The notes beneath the pieces were generated by a model that searched no databases, had not been told where the DNA came from, and was given only the letters and a program-made list of their open reading frames with translations. From positions 1 to 60,458 of the forward strand of contig JAGIAA010000012.1 of assembly GCA_017745115.1 (NCBI GenBank): a stretch of DNA of 60,458 nt, in the 5' to 3' direction. Positions within the stretch are counted from its first letter, which is position 1. The number at the start of each line of letters is the position of its first letter. The stretch comes from Sphingobium sp. Its GTDB lineage: Bacteria > Pseudomonadota > Alphaproteobacteria > Sphingomonadales > Sphingomonadaceae. This document shows positions 1 to 7,789 of the stretch, one piece after another. A program made the position numbers and the translations under genes.

Positions 1-1
1 G

Positions 2-403
2 CCCGGCATCGTCGCCAGCATCTTCGGCCCGCTCGCCGACGCCGCCATCAACGTCGACATGATTATTCAGAATGTCGGACATAGCGGCATTGTGACGGAT
101 GTGACGTTCACGGTGCCGCGGAGCGATGTGGCCCGAAGCATCGACGTTCTCGAGCGCGAAAAGTCCGCCATTGGCTTCGAGAGCATCATCACCGACGCCG
201 AAGTGGCGAAAGTCAGCGTCGTGGGCGTGGGCATGCGCAGCCATGCCGGCGTCGCGGCCGTGATGTTCAAGACCCTGGCCGAGCGCGGCATCAACATCGA
301 GGCCATCTCGACCAGCGAGATCAAGGTCTCGGTGCTGATCGACGAGGATGAGACCGAGCTTGCCGTGCGTGTCCTGCACACCGCATATGGCCTCGACGGC
401 TGA
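2..403 (+). CDS. lysC: Aspartate kinase, C-terminal part (5' end outside window)
   Basis: Open from base 2 to a TGA at 401-403, giving the last 133 residues. The frame already encodes protein at the window edge (PGIVASIFGPLADAAINVD), so the ATG at 59 is internal. The sequence is the pair of C-terminal ACT domains of aspartokinase, including GIVTDVTFTV in the first and VSVVGVGMRSHAGVAA followed by GINIEAISTSEIKVSVLI in the second. In this family these domains bind feedback effectors (lysine or threonine). The enzyme phosphorylates aspartate at the head of the lysine, threonine and methionine pathway. The catalytic domain is not in the window. Aspartokinase often lies beside ptsP in alphaproteobacteria; here ptsP is about 4 kb downstream. 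Confidence 0.93.
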   Translation, partial: PGIVASIFGPLADAAINVDMIIQNVGHSGIVTDVTFTVPRSDVARSIDVLEREKSAIGFESIITDAEVAKVSVVGVGMRSHAGVAAVMFKTLAERGINIEAISTSEIKVSVLIDEDETELAVRVLHTAYGLDG

Positions 404-432
404 TTTCTAAAGTCTGATCCATATTGACCTCC

Positions 433-525
433 CGTCATTGCGAGTCTCGCAAAGCGGGGCGAAGCAATCCAAGGGAGTTCAAGACAGACCTGGATTGCCG
501 CGCGACTTCGTCGCTCGCAATGACG
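433..525. repeat. Imperfect palindromic intergenic repeat (REP-like)
   Basis: Two arms face each other across a short spacer. The left arm at about 433-472 begins CGTCATTGCGAG and contains GCGAAGCAATCCA. The right arm at about 490-525 contains TGGATTGC and ends CGCTCGCAATGACG. The pair would fold as a long interrupted hairpin. This CGTCATTGCGAG type is common between genes in alphaproteobacterial genomes. It lies downstream of lysC and could act as a weak terminator or mRNA-stabilising structure, but there is no clear T-run. Confidence 0.75.
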
Positions 526-579
526 CCTCAGGTATGCCGGATCGGGCTCTAGACGATATGCGCTGCCCGCAAGTCGACC

Positions 580-1542
580 CTATTCGTCGCCCTTGGCCGA
601 ACCGCCTTCGGCCTGGACCGCACGCAGCTTGCTGTTGATTGAGGCCAGCTTGGACGCCGCGTTGAGGCTGTCCACGCCCTCATAGACCGTGCGCAGATAG
701 GCGAGATCGAAATCCGTAAGTTCGCGGGGGCGCGCGACGCCCGGATCGAACAGGCCGAGGATCGTCGAGGCTGCCGCGTCGCCCTTCACCGGGTTGGTCG
801 CCGCAAATGCGCGCATCGTTGCATAGTCGGCGAGTTGGACCACGCCCATGCCGTCAATCGCGGCGATGTCGATCATGACCACCGCCTTGTTGATGTCGAT
901 CCGGTGCGCGAGGAAGATATGCGACTGGGACTGCGCGATATTAAGCGTGGGAATCTTGGTCATGTCCCACTCATTGTCGCCCTGGATCGTATCGCCCTGC
1001 CGCGACCGCGTCTCCGTGACGACCCAGGCGTGAACCGGGCCGCGCTCCGCCAGCAGCTCCTTGAGATCCGCGAACTTGATGCCATCGAGCAGCCCGCCAG
1101 GCTTCTTCGAGAGATCCTTGATGACGCCCTGGCCATTGCGCACGAAAATCACGAGGACATTCGGCGTGCAATTGCCGAGCGGAGCAAGCGTCAGCCCCAC
1201 GCGCTCGGCATTGAAGCGCATCCGGTCGACCATGATTTCCGCCATGTTTGCCGGCATGCCGACAATGCCCGGACAGACCCGCGACTGAATCATCGCCAGC
1301 GGATAATTGAACTTGGCACTCTGCCGCGTGATGACTCGGGCCTGTTCCCGGATTTCCTCCGGCTTGGCTTCAGTCTTGCCGGTGACGACGATTTCATCGT
1401 CGGGCCTCGGCGCGCCTTCGCCGATCAGGGAGGGAGCGAGGGCGGACTTCGCCTGACCTTGGTCCGCCTGCGCATGAAGCGGTCCTACAAGGAAAAGCGC
1501 CCCCACGAGTCCGCCGATCATCCAGCGAGCCGCCTTGACCAT
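580..1542 (-). CDS. Exported protein of unknown function, 320 aa
   Basis: I do not recognise a domain. I chose the ATG at 1540-1542 because it gives a clean signal peptide (MVKAARWMIGGLVGALFLVG, then PLHAQA) and has a GGGGGG ribosome-site-like run just upstream. A longer reading would start at 1614 but adds only an uncharacteristic basic leader. Near the mature N-terminus is DDEIVVTG, a short motif common in exported sphingomonad proteins and reminiscent of TonB-box regions. Two cysteines (RVCPG and GNCTP) about 30 residues apart could form a periplasmic disulfide. The gene sits 31 bases downstream of the EF-hand gene on the same strand, so the two are probably co-transcribed. Confidence 0.7.
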   Translation of the reverse strand: MVKAARWMIGGLVGALFLVGPLHAQADQGQAKSALAPSLIGEGAPRPDDEIVVTGKTEAKPEEIREQARVITRQSAKFNYPLAMIQSRVCPGIVGMPANMAEIMVDRMRFNAERVGLTLAPLGNCTPNVLVIFVRNGQGVIKDLSKKPGGLLDGIKFADLKELLAERGPVHAWVVTETRSRQGDTIQGDNEWDMTKIPTLNIAQSQSHIFLAHRIDINKAVVMIDIAAIDGMGVVQLADYATMRAFAATNPVKGDAAASTILGLFDPGVARPRELTDFDLAYLRTVYEGVDSLNAASKLASINSKLRAVQAEGGSAKGDE

Positions 1543-1573
1543 CTCGAATTCCCCCCTCTGCGCCGGACGCGGT

Positions 1574-1963
1574 TCAGTTTGGCTGGACCGTGCGCCCGTT
1601 GATTTCGTCGGCATTCAGCGAGCCGTTCTTGTCCGTGTCGAACAGCTTGAAGCGGGCCGGTGCCGCGTCAGTGTACATCTTGTGCGTGACATAGCCCTGC
1701 GCATCGGGCTGGACACCGAAGAAGGCAAGCTTGGCCTGGTCATCGAGATCGGCGACCTTCACCTTGTCGGCGCCTTGCGAGACGAAACCCCAGCCTTGCT
1801 CGGTAAATGCCTGATATTCCTCCAGCGTGACCTTGCCGTCGCCATTGGCATCGGCCAGCGCCATGAGGTCCATCGCCTGCTGTTGCAGCTCCGGCGCCTG
1901 AGCCGAGGCCGTCGTGCTCGCAAGTGCGATGATTGCGGCGCCGGTGATGGCGATAATGCGCAT
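1574..1963 (-). CDS. Secreted EF-hand domain protein, 129 aa
   Basis: An N-terminal signal peptide (MRIIAITGAAIIALASTTASA, probably cut after ASA-QA) is followed by two calcium-binding loops. The first is DANGDGKVTLEEY and the second DTDKNGSLNADE, both with acidic residues at positions 1, 3, 5 and 12 of the loop. The protein is probably periplasmic or outer-membrane associated and binds Ca2+. The EF-hand call is firm, but the physiological role cannot be read from sequence. It is the first gene of a probable two-gene leftward unit with the unknown exported protein downstream. Confidence 0.85.
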   Translation of the reverse strand: MRIIAITGAAIIALASTTASAQAPELQQQAMDLMALADANGDGKVTLEEYQAFTEQGWGFVSQGADKVKVADLDDQAKLAFFGVQPDAQGYVTHKMYTDAAPARFKLFDTDKNGSLNADEINGRTVQPN

Positions 1964-2054
1964 GAAATTCTCTCTTCCTTCAAACTGATCCGCCGAATCC
2001 GGCCTGGAACCGAGCGAATGAATTCAGGCTGAAGGTGATTTTGTCAAATTGCGT

Positions 2055-3047
2055 TCAGTGACGCTCACTATCGAGATGTGCCATTTGCGCCGGCGCATAA
2101 CGCTCGCCATGGATTTTGTCCGGTGAGATTACCTCGCCGATGTGCGCAACGGCTTCCGGGCTGAGCTTGAGCTCGATCGCGGCCAGCGCTTCCCGGAGCT
2201 GGGTCGGCCTGCGCGCGCCGATCAACGGAAACACATCGTCTCCCTGTGCGGCCACCCAGGCGATGGCGAGTTGCGTCGGCGTGGCGCCATAGGCCGGCGC
2301 AAGCTCCCGCATGCGTTCGACGAGCTGCAGGTTCGCCGCGACATTGCCGGTGCTGAAGCGCGGATAATGGCCGCGCATGTCTCCGGGTTTCGCGGCGTCC
2401 GGATGCCAATGACCGCTGAGCAATCCGCGAGAGAGAATACCATAGGCCGTAATCGCAATGCCGAGCTCACGCGCCGCCGGCAGGATTTCCCGCTCGATCC
2501 CGCGGCTGACCAGCGCATATTCGATCTGCAGGTCACAGATCGGATGGACCGCGCTGGCGCGTCGCAGCGTCTCGACACCAACCTCCGACAGGCCAACATA
2601 GCGAACCCACCCCGCTTTCACGCAATCGGCGAGCGCTCCCATCGTCTCCTCGATGGGGACGGTGGGATCGAGGCGGGCCGGGCGGTAAATGTCGATATAG
2701 TCCGTGCCGAGGCGCTGCAGACTGTAAGCGAGGAAGTTCTTGATCGCCTCGGGCCGCGTGTCGTTGCCGCCCCAGCCATTGCCGGGATCGCGCAGCGCAC
2801 CGAATTTGACGCTGAGCCGATAGGAGTCGCGCGGACGGTCCCGTACGGCTTCGGCAATGAGCATTTCATTGTGGCCCATGCCGTAGAAATCGCCGGTGTC
2901 GAGCAGAGTGATGCCGGCGTCGAGCGCGGCATGGATGGTGCGGATCGCGTCGTCCCGATCGGCGGGACCGTAGACGCCGGACATGCTCATGCAACCCAGT
3001 CCCACCGCCGAGACATGGGGGCCGTGTCCGAGCCTGTGTATTTCCAT
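2055..3047 (-). CDS. Aldo/keto reductase, 330 aa
   Basis: This is a TIM-barrel NADPH-dependent oxidoreductase of the AKR superfamily. It starts MEIHRLGHGPHVSAVGLGCM at 3047; the frame stays open further upstream, but only as the antisense of the neighbouring flavoprotein gene. Visible family signatures are the Asp/Tyr site in LLDTGDFYG, the lysine in LSVKFG, GWVRYVGLSE, and the C-terminal cofactor loop GARRPTQLREA. The usual catalytic histidine position reads DIYRPARLDP, with no His, as in one AKR branch I recall from bacteria. The substrate is unknown. It is divergent from the nitronate-monooxygenase-like gene across about 100 bases. Confidence 0.9.
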   Translation of the reverse strand: MEIHRLGHGPHVSAVGLGCMSMSGVYGPADRDDAIRTIHAALDAGITLLDTGDFYGMGHNEMLIAEAVRDRPRDSYRLSVKFGALRDPGNGWGGNDTRPEAIKNFLAYSLQRLGTDYIDIYRPARLDPTVPIEETMGALADCVKAGWVRYVGLSEVGVETLRRASAVHPICDLQIEYALVSRGIEREILPAARELGIAITAYGILSRGLLSGHWHPDAAKPGDMRGHYPRFSTGNVAANLQLVERMRELAPAYGATPTQLAIAWVAAQGDDVFPLIGARRPTQLREALAAIELKLSPEAVAHIGEVISPDKIHGERYAPAQMAHLDSERH

Positions 3048-3112
3048 TGCCGCTCTCCCTCGTTGCTCTTCCCGCGCCAGTCGCCTAACCGGGCAAGACT
3101 CGATAACAATCA

Positions 3113-3129
3113 AGGCCGATATTCGGCCT
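3113..3129. promoter_or_regulatory. 17-bp palindrome between divergent oxidoreductase genes
   Basis: AGGCCGA-TAT-TCGGCCT is a perfect inverted repeat with 7-base arms and a 3-base centre. It lies 66 bases from the reductase start and 20 bases from the flavoprotein start. Its position fits an operator for a dimeric repressor that controls both genes. A small 5'-UTR hairpin is the alternative. No regulator gene is adjacent. Confidence 0.35.
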
Positions 3130-3149
3130 GCTTTAGCCTTGGAGCAAGG

Positions 3150-4178
3150 ATGAGCGACACGCTTGTGGCAACCGACCGCCTGACAACATTGATGGCGCGC
3201 GGCACGGATTTTCTCGGCTCGAAGGTCGCGATCCTGTGCGGCGCGATGAGCTGGGTGTCGGAGCGCAACCTCGTTTCGGCGGTGAGCAATGCCGGCGGTT
3301 TCGGACTCATCGCCTGCGGGGCAATGACTCCCGAGCTGCTCGACAAGGAGATCACTGCGACCAAGGCGCTCGCCAAGGCGCCGTTCGGCGTCAATCTCAT
3401 CACGATGCATCCGATGATCTTCGACCTGATTGAAGTCTGCAACCGCCACGATGTCGGCCATATCGTGCTCGCGGGCGGACTGCCGCCGCGCGGCAGCATC
3501 GAGGCGATCAAGGCGAACGGTGCCAAGGTGATCTGCTTCGCGCCCGCACTCGCACTCGCCAAGAAGCTGCACCGTTCCGGCGTCGACGCGCTGGTCATCG
3601 AGGGCATGGAAGCCGGCGGCCATATCGGCCCGGTCGCGACCAGCGTGCTGGCGCAGGAGATCCTGCCCGAAATGGCCAGCGAACTGCCGATCTTCGTGGC
3701 GGGCGGGATCGGCCATGGCGAGGCGATCGCGGCCTATCTGGAGATGGGCGCGGCGGGCGTCCAGCTGGGCACGCGTTTTGCCTGCGCGACCGAGAGCATT
3801 GCGCACCCCAATTTCAAGAAAGCGTTTTTCCGAGCGTCGGCACGCGACGCGACGGCGAGCGTCCAGGTCGATCCGCGCCTGCCGGTCATTCCGGTGCGCG
3901 CGCTCAAGAATGCGGGGACGGAGGCCTTCACGGCCAAGCAGCGCGAAGTCGCCCAGCTGCTCGACGCGGGCAAGGTCGACATGGGCGAGGCCCAGCTGCA
4001 GATCGAGCATTATTGGGCGGGCGCGCTTCGCCGTGCCGTCATCGATGGCGATGTCGACGGCGGTTCGCTGATGGCGGGCCAGTCGGTCGGCATGGTGACC
4101 AAGGAAGAGCCGGTGAGCGAGATCATCGACACGCTCATGGCCGAAGCGCGGGCGGCGCTGGAACGGCGCAGCCGCTGA
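3150..4178 (+). CDS. NAD(P)H-dependent flavin oxidoreductase / nitronate monooxygenase family, 342 aa
   Basis: This is an FMN-binding TIM barrel of the nitronate monooxygenase / 2-nitropropane dioxygenase family. Near the N-terminus is AILCGAMSWVSERNLVSAVSNAGGFGLIACG, shown here as the family's substrate and flavin loop (GAMS plus SNAGGFG). MEAGGHIG and FVAGGIGHGEA are the FMN-phosphate loops, and GVQLGTRF follows. I used the ATG at 3150, preceded by GGAGCAAGG; the frame is open far upstream only as antisense of the reductase gene. Members oxidise nitronates or reduce quinones and other acceptors; the substrate here is unknown. Confidence 0.88.
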   Translation: MSDTLVATDRLTTLMARGTDFLGSKVAILCGAMSWVSERNLVSAVSNAGGFGLIACGAMTPELLDKEITATKALAKAPFGVNLITMHPMIFDLIEVCNRHDVGHIVLAGGLPPRGSIEAIKANGAKVICFAPALALAKKLHRSGVDALVIEGMEAGGHIGPVATSVLAQEILPEMASELPIFVAGGIGHGEAIAAYLEMGAAGVQLGTRFACATESIAHPNFKKAFFRASARDATASVQVDPRLPVIPVRALKNAGTEAFTAKQREVAQLLDAGKVDMGEAQLQIEHYWAGALRRAVIDGDVDGGSLMAGQSVGMVTKEEPVSEIIDTLMAEARAALERRSR

Positions 4179-4319
4179 GCTTATACCCGAACTGCCAAAA
4201 GAAGGCCCGATTGCCGTGGAAGCAGCCGAGTGGACGGAATCAGGGCCAGGGGAGGCCAAGTGAATGAGGCGATCCAGACGCTATTGGTCTGCCTTCGCAG
4301 TTTCTGATAGCGTTCACAC

Positions 4320-6614
4320 ATGACCGCTCAGCCGCCCCAATTGGCAAGCCCAGGCGCCGCCGCGTCGGCACGCAAGATCTTGCAGCGCCTCCATGAGGTG
4401 ATGGCAGCGCGCAGCAATGTGCAGGCCAAGCTCAACAAGGTCGTCGAGATCATCGGCGAGGAACTGTCGAGCGAGGTTTGCTCCATTTATTTGCTCCGAG
4501 AAGGCATGCTCGAGCTGTTCGCGACGCGCGGCCTCAACCAGGACGCCGTGCACGTCACGAAAATGGCGATGGGCGAGGGGCTTGTCGGCACCATCGCCAA
4601 GAATGTCGACATGCTGAACCTCGAGGAAGCGACATCGCATCCCGATTTCGCCTATCGCCCGGAAACGGGCGAGGAGCTGTTTCACAGCTTCGCCGGCGTC
4701 CCGATCGTCCGACGTGAGAAGGCGATCGGTGCGGTCTGCGTGCAGCATGTCGATCCGCGCGCCTATCAGGAAGTCGAGATCGAGGCGCTGCAGACCGTCG
4801 CCATGGTCCTGTCCGAGCTCATCACCCATGCCGGCCTCGTGGACGAGAACCCCGCCGAGGCCCGGCCAATGGAGACCGGTGCGTCGGTGCTCTCGGGTCT
4901 CCAGCTCGTCATGGGCATGGCGCGCGGCCACGCCGTCTTCCACCAGCCCCGCATCACGATCGAGCATACGGTCGCCGAGGATGTCGAGGCCGAGCGCGCG
5001 CGTGTCTATTCGGCATTCGCCAAGATGCGCGAACAGATCGACCGCATGGCAGGGCAGGCCGAGTTCGGCACGGATGGCGAGCATCAGGAGGTGCTCGAGA
5101 CCTACAAGATGTTCGCCTATGACGAAGGCTGGTCGCGGCGCATCAACGAAGCGATCGATAGCGGCCTCACCGCCGAGGCCGCGATCGAGCGCGTCCAGCA
5201 GCGCACCCGCATGCGCATGCGCCAGATCGACGACCCGCTGCTCCAGGACCGCATGCACGACCTGGAGGACCTCTCCAACCGGCTGCTGCGCATCGTCTCC
5301 GGCCAGCTCGGCACCGCCGCCCAAAGCGGCCTGCGCCAGGATACGATCCTCATCGCGCGTAATCTGGGGCCGGCCGAACTGCTCGAATATGACCGCCGCC
5401 GCCTCAAGGGCGTGGTCCTGGAAGAAGGATCGCTCACGGCGCACGTCACCATCGTCGCGCGCGCCATGGGCGTGCCGGTGCTGGGCCGCCTGAAGGGACT
5501 GCGCCTCATCAACGAGGGAGATCTGCTCCTTCTCGACGTCAACCAGAACCGGCTCTTCATCAGGCCCTCGGCGCCGATGGACGAAGCGTTCGAGGCCGGC
5601 CTGGCGCTGAGCCAGAAGCGCCGCGCGGCCTATGCGGCGATGCGCGACCTGCCTGCGGTGACGAAGGACGATGTTCGCATCGAACTCATGGTCAATGCGG
5701 GCCTTCGCGACGATGTCGCGGCGCTCGACGTGACGGGGGCAGACGGCATCGGCCTGTTCCGCACCGAATTCCAGTTCCTCGTCTCGGCCACGCTACCCCA
5801 GCGCGAGCGCCAGCAGCGGCTCTACAAGGACGTGCTCGACGCGGCGAACCCGCGGCCCGTTATCTTCCGGACGGTCGATATCGGCGGCGACAAGGCATTG
5901 CCCTATCTGCGGCAGGACGATGGCGAGCAGGAGGAAAATCCCGCCATGGGCTGGCGCGCGGTGCGCCTCAGCCTCGAGCGCGACGGCCTGATGAAGGCCC
6001 AGGCGCGCGCGCTGCTCGAAGCGGCGGCCGGACGAACGCTCCATGTTATGTTCCCGATGATTTCGGAGCCGTGGGAATATATGGAAGCCAAGCTGCTGTT
6101 CGAACAGCAAAAAGCATGGCTCGCGAGCCACGACAAGAAGCTCCCCACAGCAATCAAATATGGCGCGATGCTGGAAGTCCCGGCGCTGGCCGAAGTGCTG
6201 GATATGCTCCTTCCGGAGCTCGACTTCCTGTCGATCGGCACGAACGATCTCACGCAGTTCCTGTTCGCGGCCGACCGCGCCAATCCCAAGCTCGCCGAGC
6301 GCTATGACTGGCTCAGCGTGGCCATCCTGCGCTTCCTCGATCGCGTCATACGCGCATGCGACGATCACAAGGTCACCGTCGGCGTATGCGGCGAGATGGG
6401 GGGACGGACGCTGGAAGCCATGGCGTTGCTCGGCCTCGGCGTAAAACGCCTCTCGATCACGCCGGCCTCCATCGGCCCGGTCAAGGCGATGATCCGTTCG
6501 CTCGACCTAGCCGCACTACGCGCAGTTATGCCCGACATGCTTCGCGGCCGCGTCGGCAATCTGCGCGATCCGCTGCTGAAATGGGCGGAGGAAAACAGGG
6601 TCGAATTCAACTGA
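4320..6614 (+). CDS. ptsP: Phosphoenolpyruvate-protein phosphotransferase PtsP (EI-Ntr), 764 aa
   Basis: This is the first enzyme of the nitrogen-type phosphotransferase system. It takes phosphate from PEP and passes it to NPr (PtsO). The order is a GAF domain (about residues 20-165), the N-terminal EI domain, the swivelling phosphohistidine domain and the PEP-binding barrel. The predicted phospho-His is His375 in SLTAHVTIVARAMG. This motif is unusual in having Ala before the His where relatives carry Ser or Cys. The barrel has GIGLFRTEFQFL, EENPAMGWRAVRL, SIGTNDLTQF and GVCGEMGG with the active-site Cys. No ptsO or ptsN is in the window. Confidence 0.95.
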   Translation: MTAQPPQLASPGAAASARKILQRLHEVMAARSNVQAKLNKVVEIIGEELSSEVCSIYLLREGMLELFATRGLNQDAVHVTKMAMGEGLVGTIAKNVDMLNLEEATSHPDFAYRPETGEELFHSFAGVPIVRREKAIGAVCVQHVDPRAYQEVEIEALQTVAMVLSELITHAGLVDENPAEARPMETGASVLSGLQLVMGMARGHAVFHQPRITIEHTVAEDVEAERARVYSAFAKMREQIDRMAGQAEFGTDGEHQEVLETYKMFAYDEGWSRRINEAIDSGLTAEAAIERVQQRTRMRMRQIDDPLLQDRMHDLEDLSNRLLRIVSGQLGTAAQSGLRQDTILIARNLGPAELLEYDRRRLKGVVLEEGSLTAHVTIVARAMGVPVLGRLKGLRLINEGDLLLLDVNQNRLFIRPSAPMDEAFEAGLALSQKRRAAYAAMRDLPAVTKDDVRIELMVNAGLRDDVAALDVTGADGIGLFRTEFQFLVSATLPQRERQQRLYKDVLDAANPRPVIFRTVDIGGDKALPYLRQDDGEQEENPAMGWRAVRLSLERDGLMKAQARALLEAAAGRTLHVMFPMISEPWEYMEAKLLFEQQKAWLASHDKKLPTAIKYGAMLEVPALAEVLDMLLPELDFLSIGTNDLTQFLFAADRANPKLAERYDWLSVAILRFLDRVIRACDDHKVTVGVCGEMGGRTLEAMALLGLGVKRLSITPASIGPVKAMIRSLDLAALRAVMPDMLRGRVGNLRDPLLKWAEENRVEFN

Positions 6615-6732
6615 CGGCAAATATTCGCTTCGTTTCGTGCCGTGTTGTTATTGCAAGGAAGCACGTTGACATAATGCAACAGGCCATGGGACAAGCTGGC
6701 GGGGCGTAGACCACGAAAAAACGGACAAGAGA

Positions 6733-7686
6733 ATGTCTGAGCAGCCCATCGCGGCAGACGAGGATGGAACATTCGGCGTGAGTGGGGCTGCGGCACGTAT
6801 GCGCGCGGCACGCGAAGCCGCCGGCATGACGCTCAAGGACATTGCCGAGACGACTCGCGTACCGCTTCGCCATCTGGCTGCGCTCGAGGAAGGCAATTTC
6901 AGCGCCCTACCGGGTACGACCTACGTGTCAGGTTTTGCGCGCGCCTATGCCAGGGCCGTCGGGATCGACGAAGCCGAGCTGGTCCAGCAACTTCGCGAGG
7001 AAATCGGCGAGGCAGGCGGCCTCGGCCATAGTCCCTATGAATTCGAAGAAGCGGTGAATCCGGCACGCATTCCGCCGCGCTGGCTTGCCTGGACGGCAGC
7101 GCTCATCGCACTGGCTTTGGCGGCGGGCTACGGTATCTGGCGCATGCAGCTCACGACCGCGCCGACCGACGAACAAATTGCCGCCGAGGACAATACGGCC
7201 AGCGTTCCCGCCAACAATGCCGCCGCAGCCGCTCCGGCGCCGGTGACGGGGCCCGTCGTCATGACAGCGGCGGATGATGTCTGGATCCGCATCTACCAAG
7301 CGGATGGCACGCGGCTCTACGAAGGCACGCTGAAGCGCGGCGAGAGCTACACCGTGCCCGACAGCGCCCGCGACCCGATGATCCTCACGGGTCGGCCGGA
7401 CGCGCTGGCTGTGACCGTCGGCGGACAGGCCATTCCGCAACTGGGTCCGCCCGAGCGCACCATATCGGACGTACCGGTGAGCGCGACGGCATTGCTGGCG
7501 CGCCTGAAGCAACCGGTGGCGCCTGAAGACAATGCCGCAGCGCCCGTCGAAACCGGCAACACAGCCTCAACGACCGGTGTGCCGCCGGCGCCCGCGCCGG
7601 CCAGGCGGCCAAACAGGGCCTCTCAGCCTTCGACATCACAAGCACAGCCGTCGTCAGGCCCGGCCTCGAACGCCGCCACGCCTTGA
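6733..7686 (+). CDS. RodZ-like membrane protein: N-terminal HTH, one TM helix, periplasmic DUF4115 domain, 317 aa
   Basis: A cytoplasmic Xre-type helix-turn-helix is at about residues 19-90 (AARMRAAREAAGMTLKDIAE, then TTRVPLRHLAALEEG and LPGTTYVSGFARAYA). A single membrane helix follows at about 117-136 (WLAWTAALIALALAAGYGIW). The periplasmic part has the DUF4115 beta domain (DDVWIRIYQADGTRLYEGTL, then KRGESYTVP) and a Pro/Ala-rich tail. This is the RodZ layout, a family that links MreB to the cell envelope in rod-shape control. In many alphaproteobacteria this locus is annotated only as a helix-turn-helix protein. It is 118 bases after ptsP. Confidence 0.82.
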   Translation: MSEQPIAADEDGTFGVSGAAARMRAAREAAGMTLKDIAETTRVPLRHLAALEEGNFSALPGTTYVSGFARAYARAVGIDEAELVQQLREEIGEAGGLGHSPYEFEEAVNPARIPPRWLAWTAALIALALAAGYGIWRMQLTTAPTDEQIAAEDNTASVPANNAAAAAPAPVTGPVVMTAADDVWIRIYQADGTRLYEGTLKRGESYTVPDSARDPMILTGRPDALAVTVGGQAIPQLGPPERTISDVPVSATALLARLKQPVAPEDNAAAPVETGNTASTTGVPPAPAPARRPNRASQPSTSQAQPSSGPASNAATP

Positions 7687-7789
7687 AGATTCGCGTCGGC
7701 GCGCCGGGAATGCGTTTCGCGCGACGCCTGCTTTACCATTGCGCTTGATCGGCTATGGACGAGCGCGACAATCATCAGGATCCTCGCTC

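Noticed and set aside
438..638. A 66-codon plus-strand reading frame after lysC
   Set aside because: It runs through the palindromic repeat and into the antisense of the exported protein gene. It has no family-like sequence or ribosome site.
2055..4259. A single 734-codon minus-strand frame suggesting a fused reductase
   Set aside because: Only the part from 3047 leftward resembles protein; the rest is antisense of the flavin oxidoreductase gene with shadow composition (rich in Arg, His, Asp).
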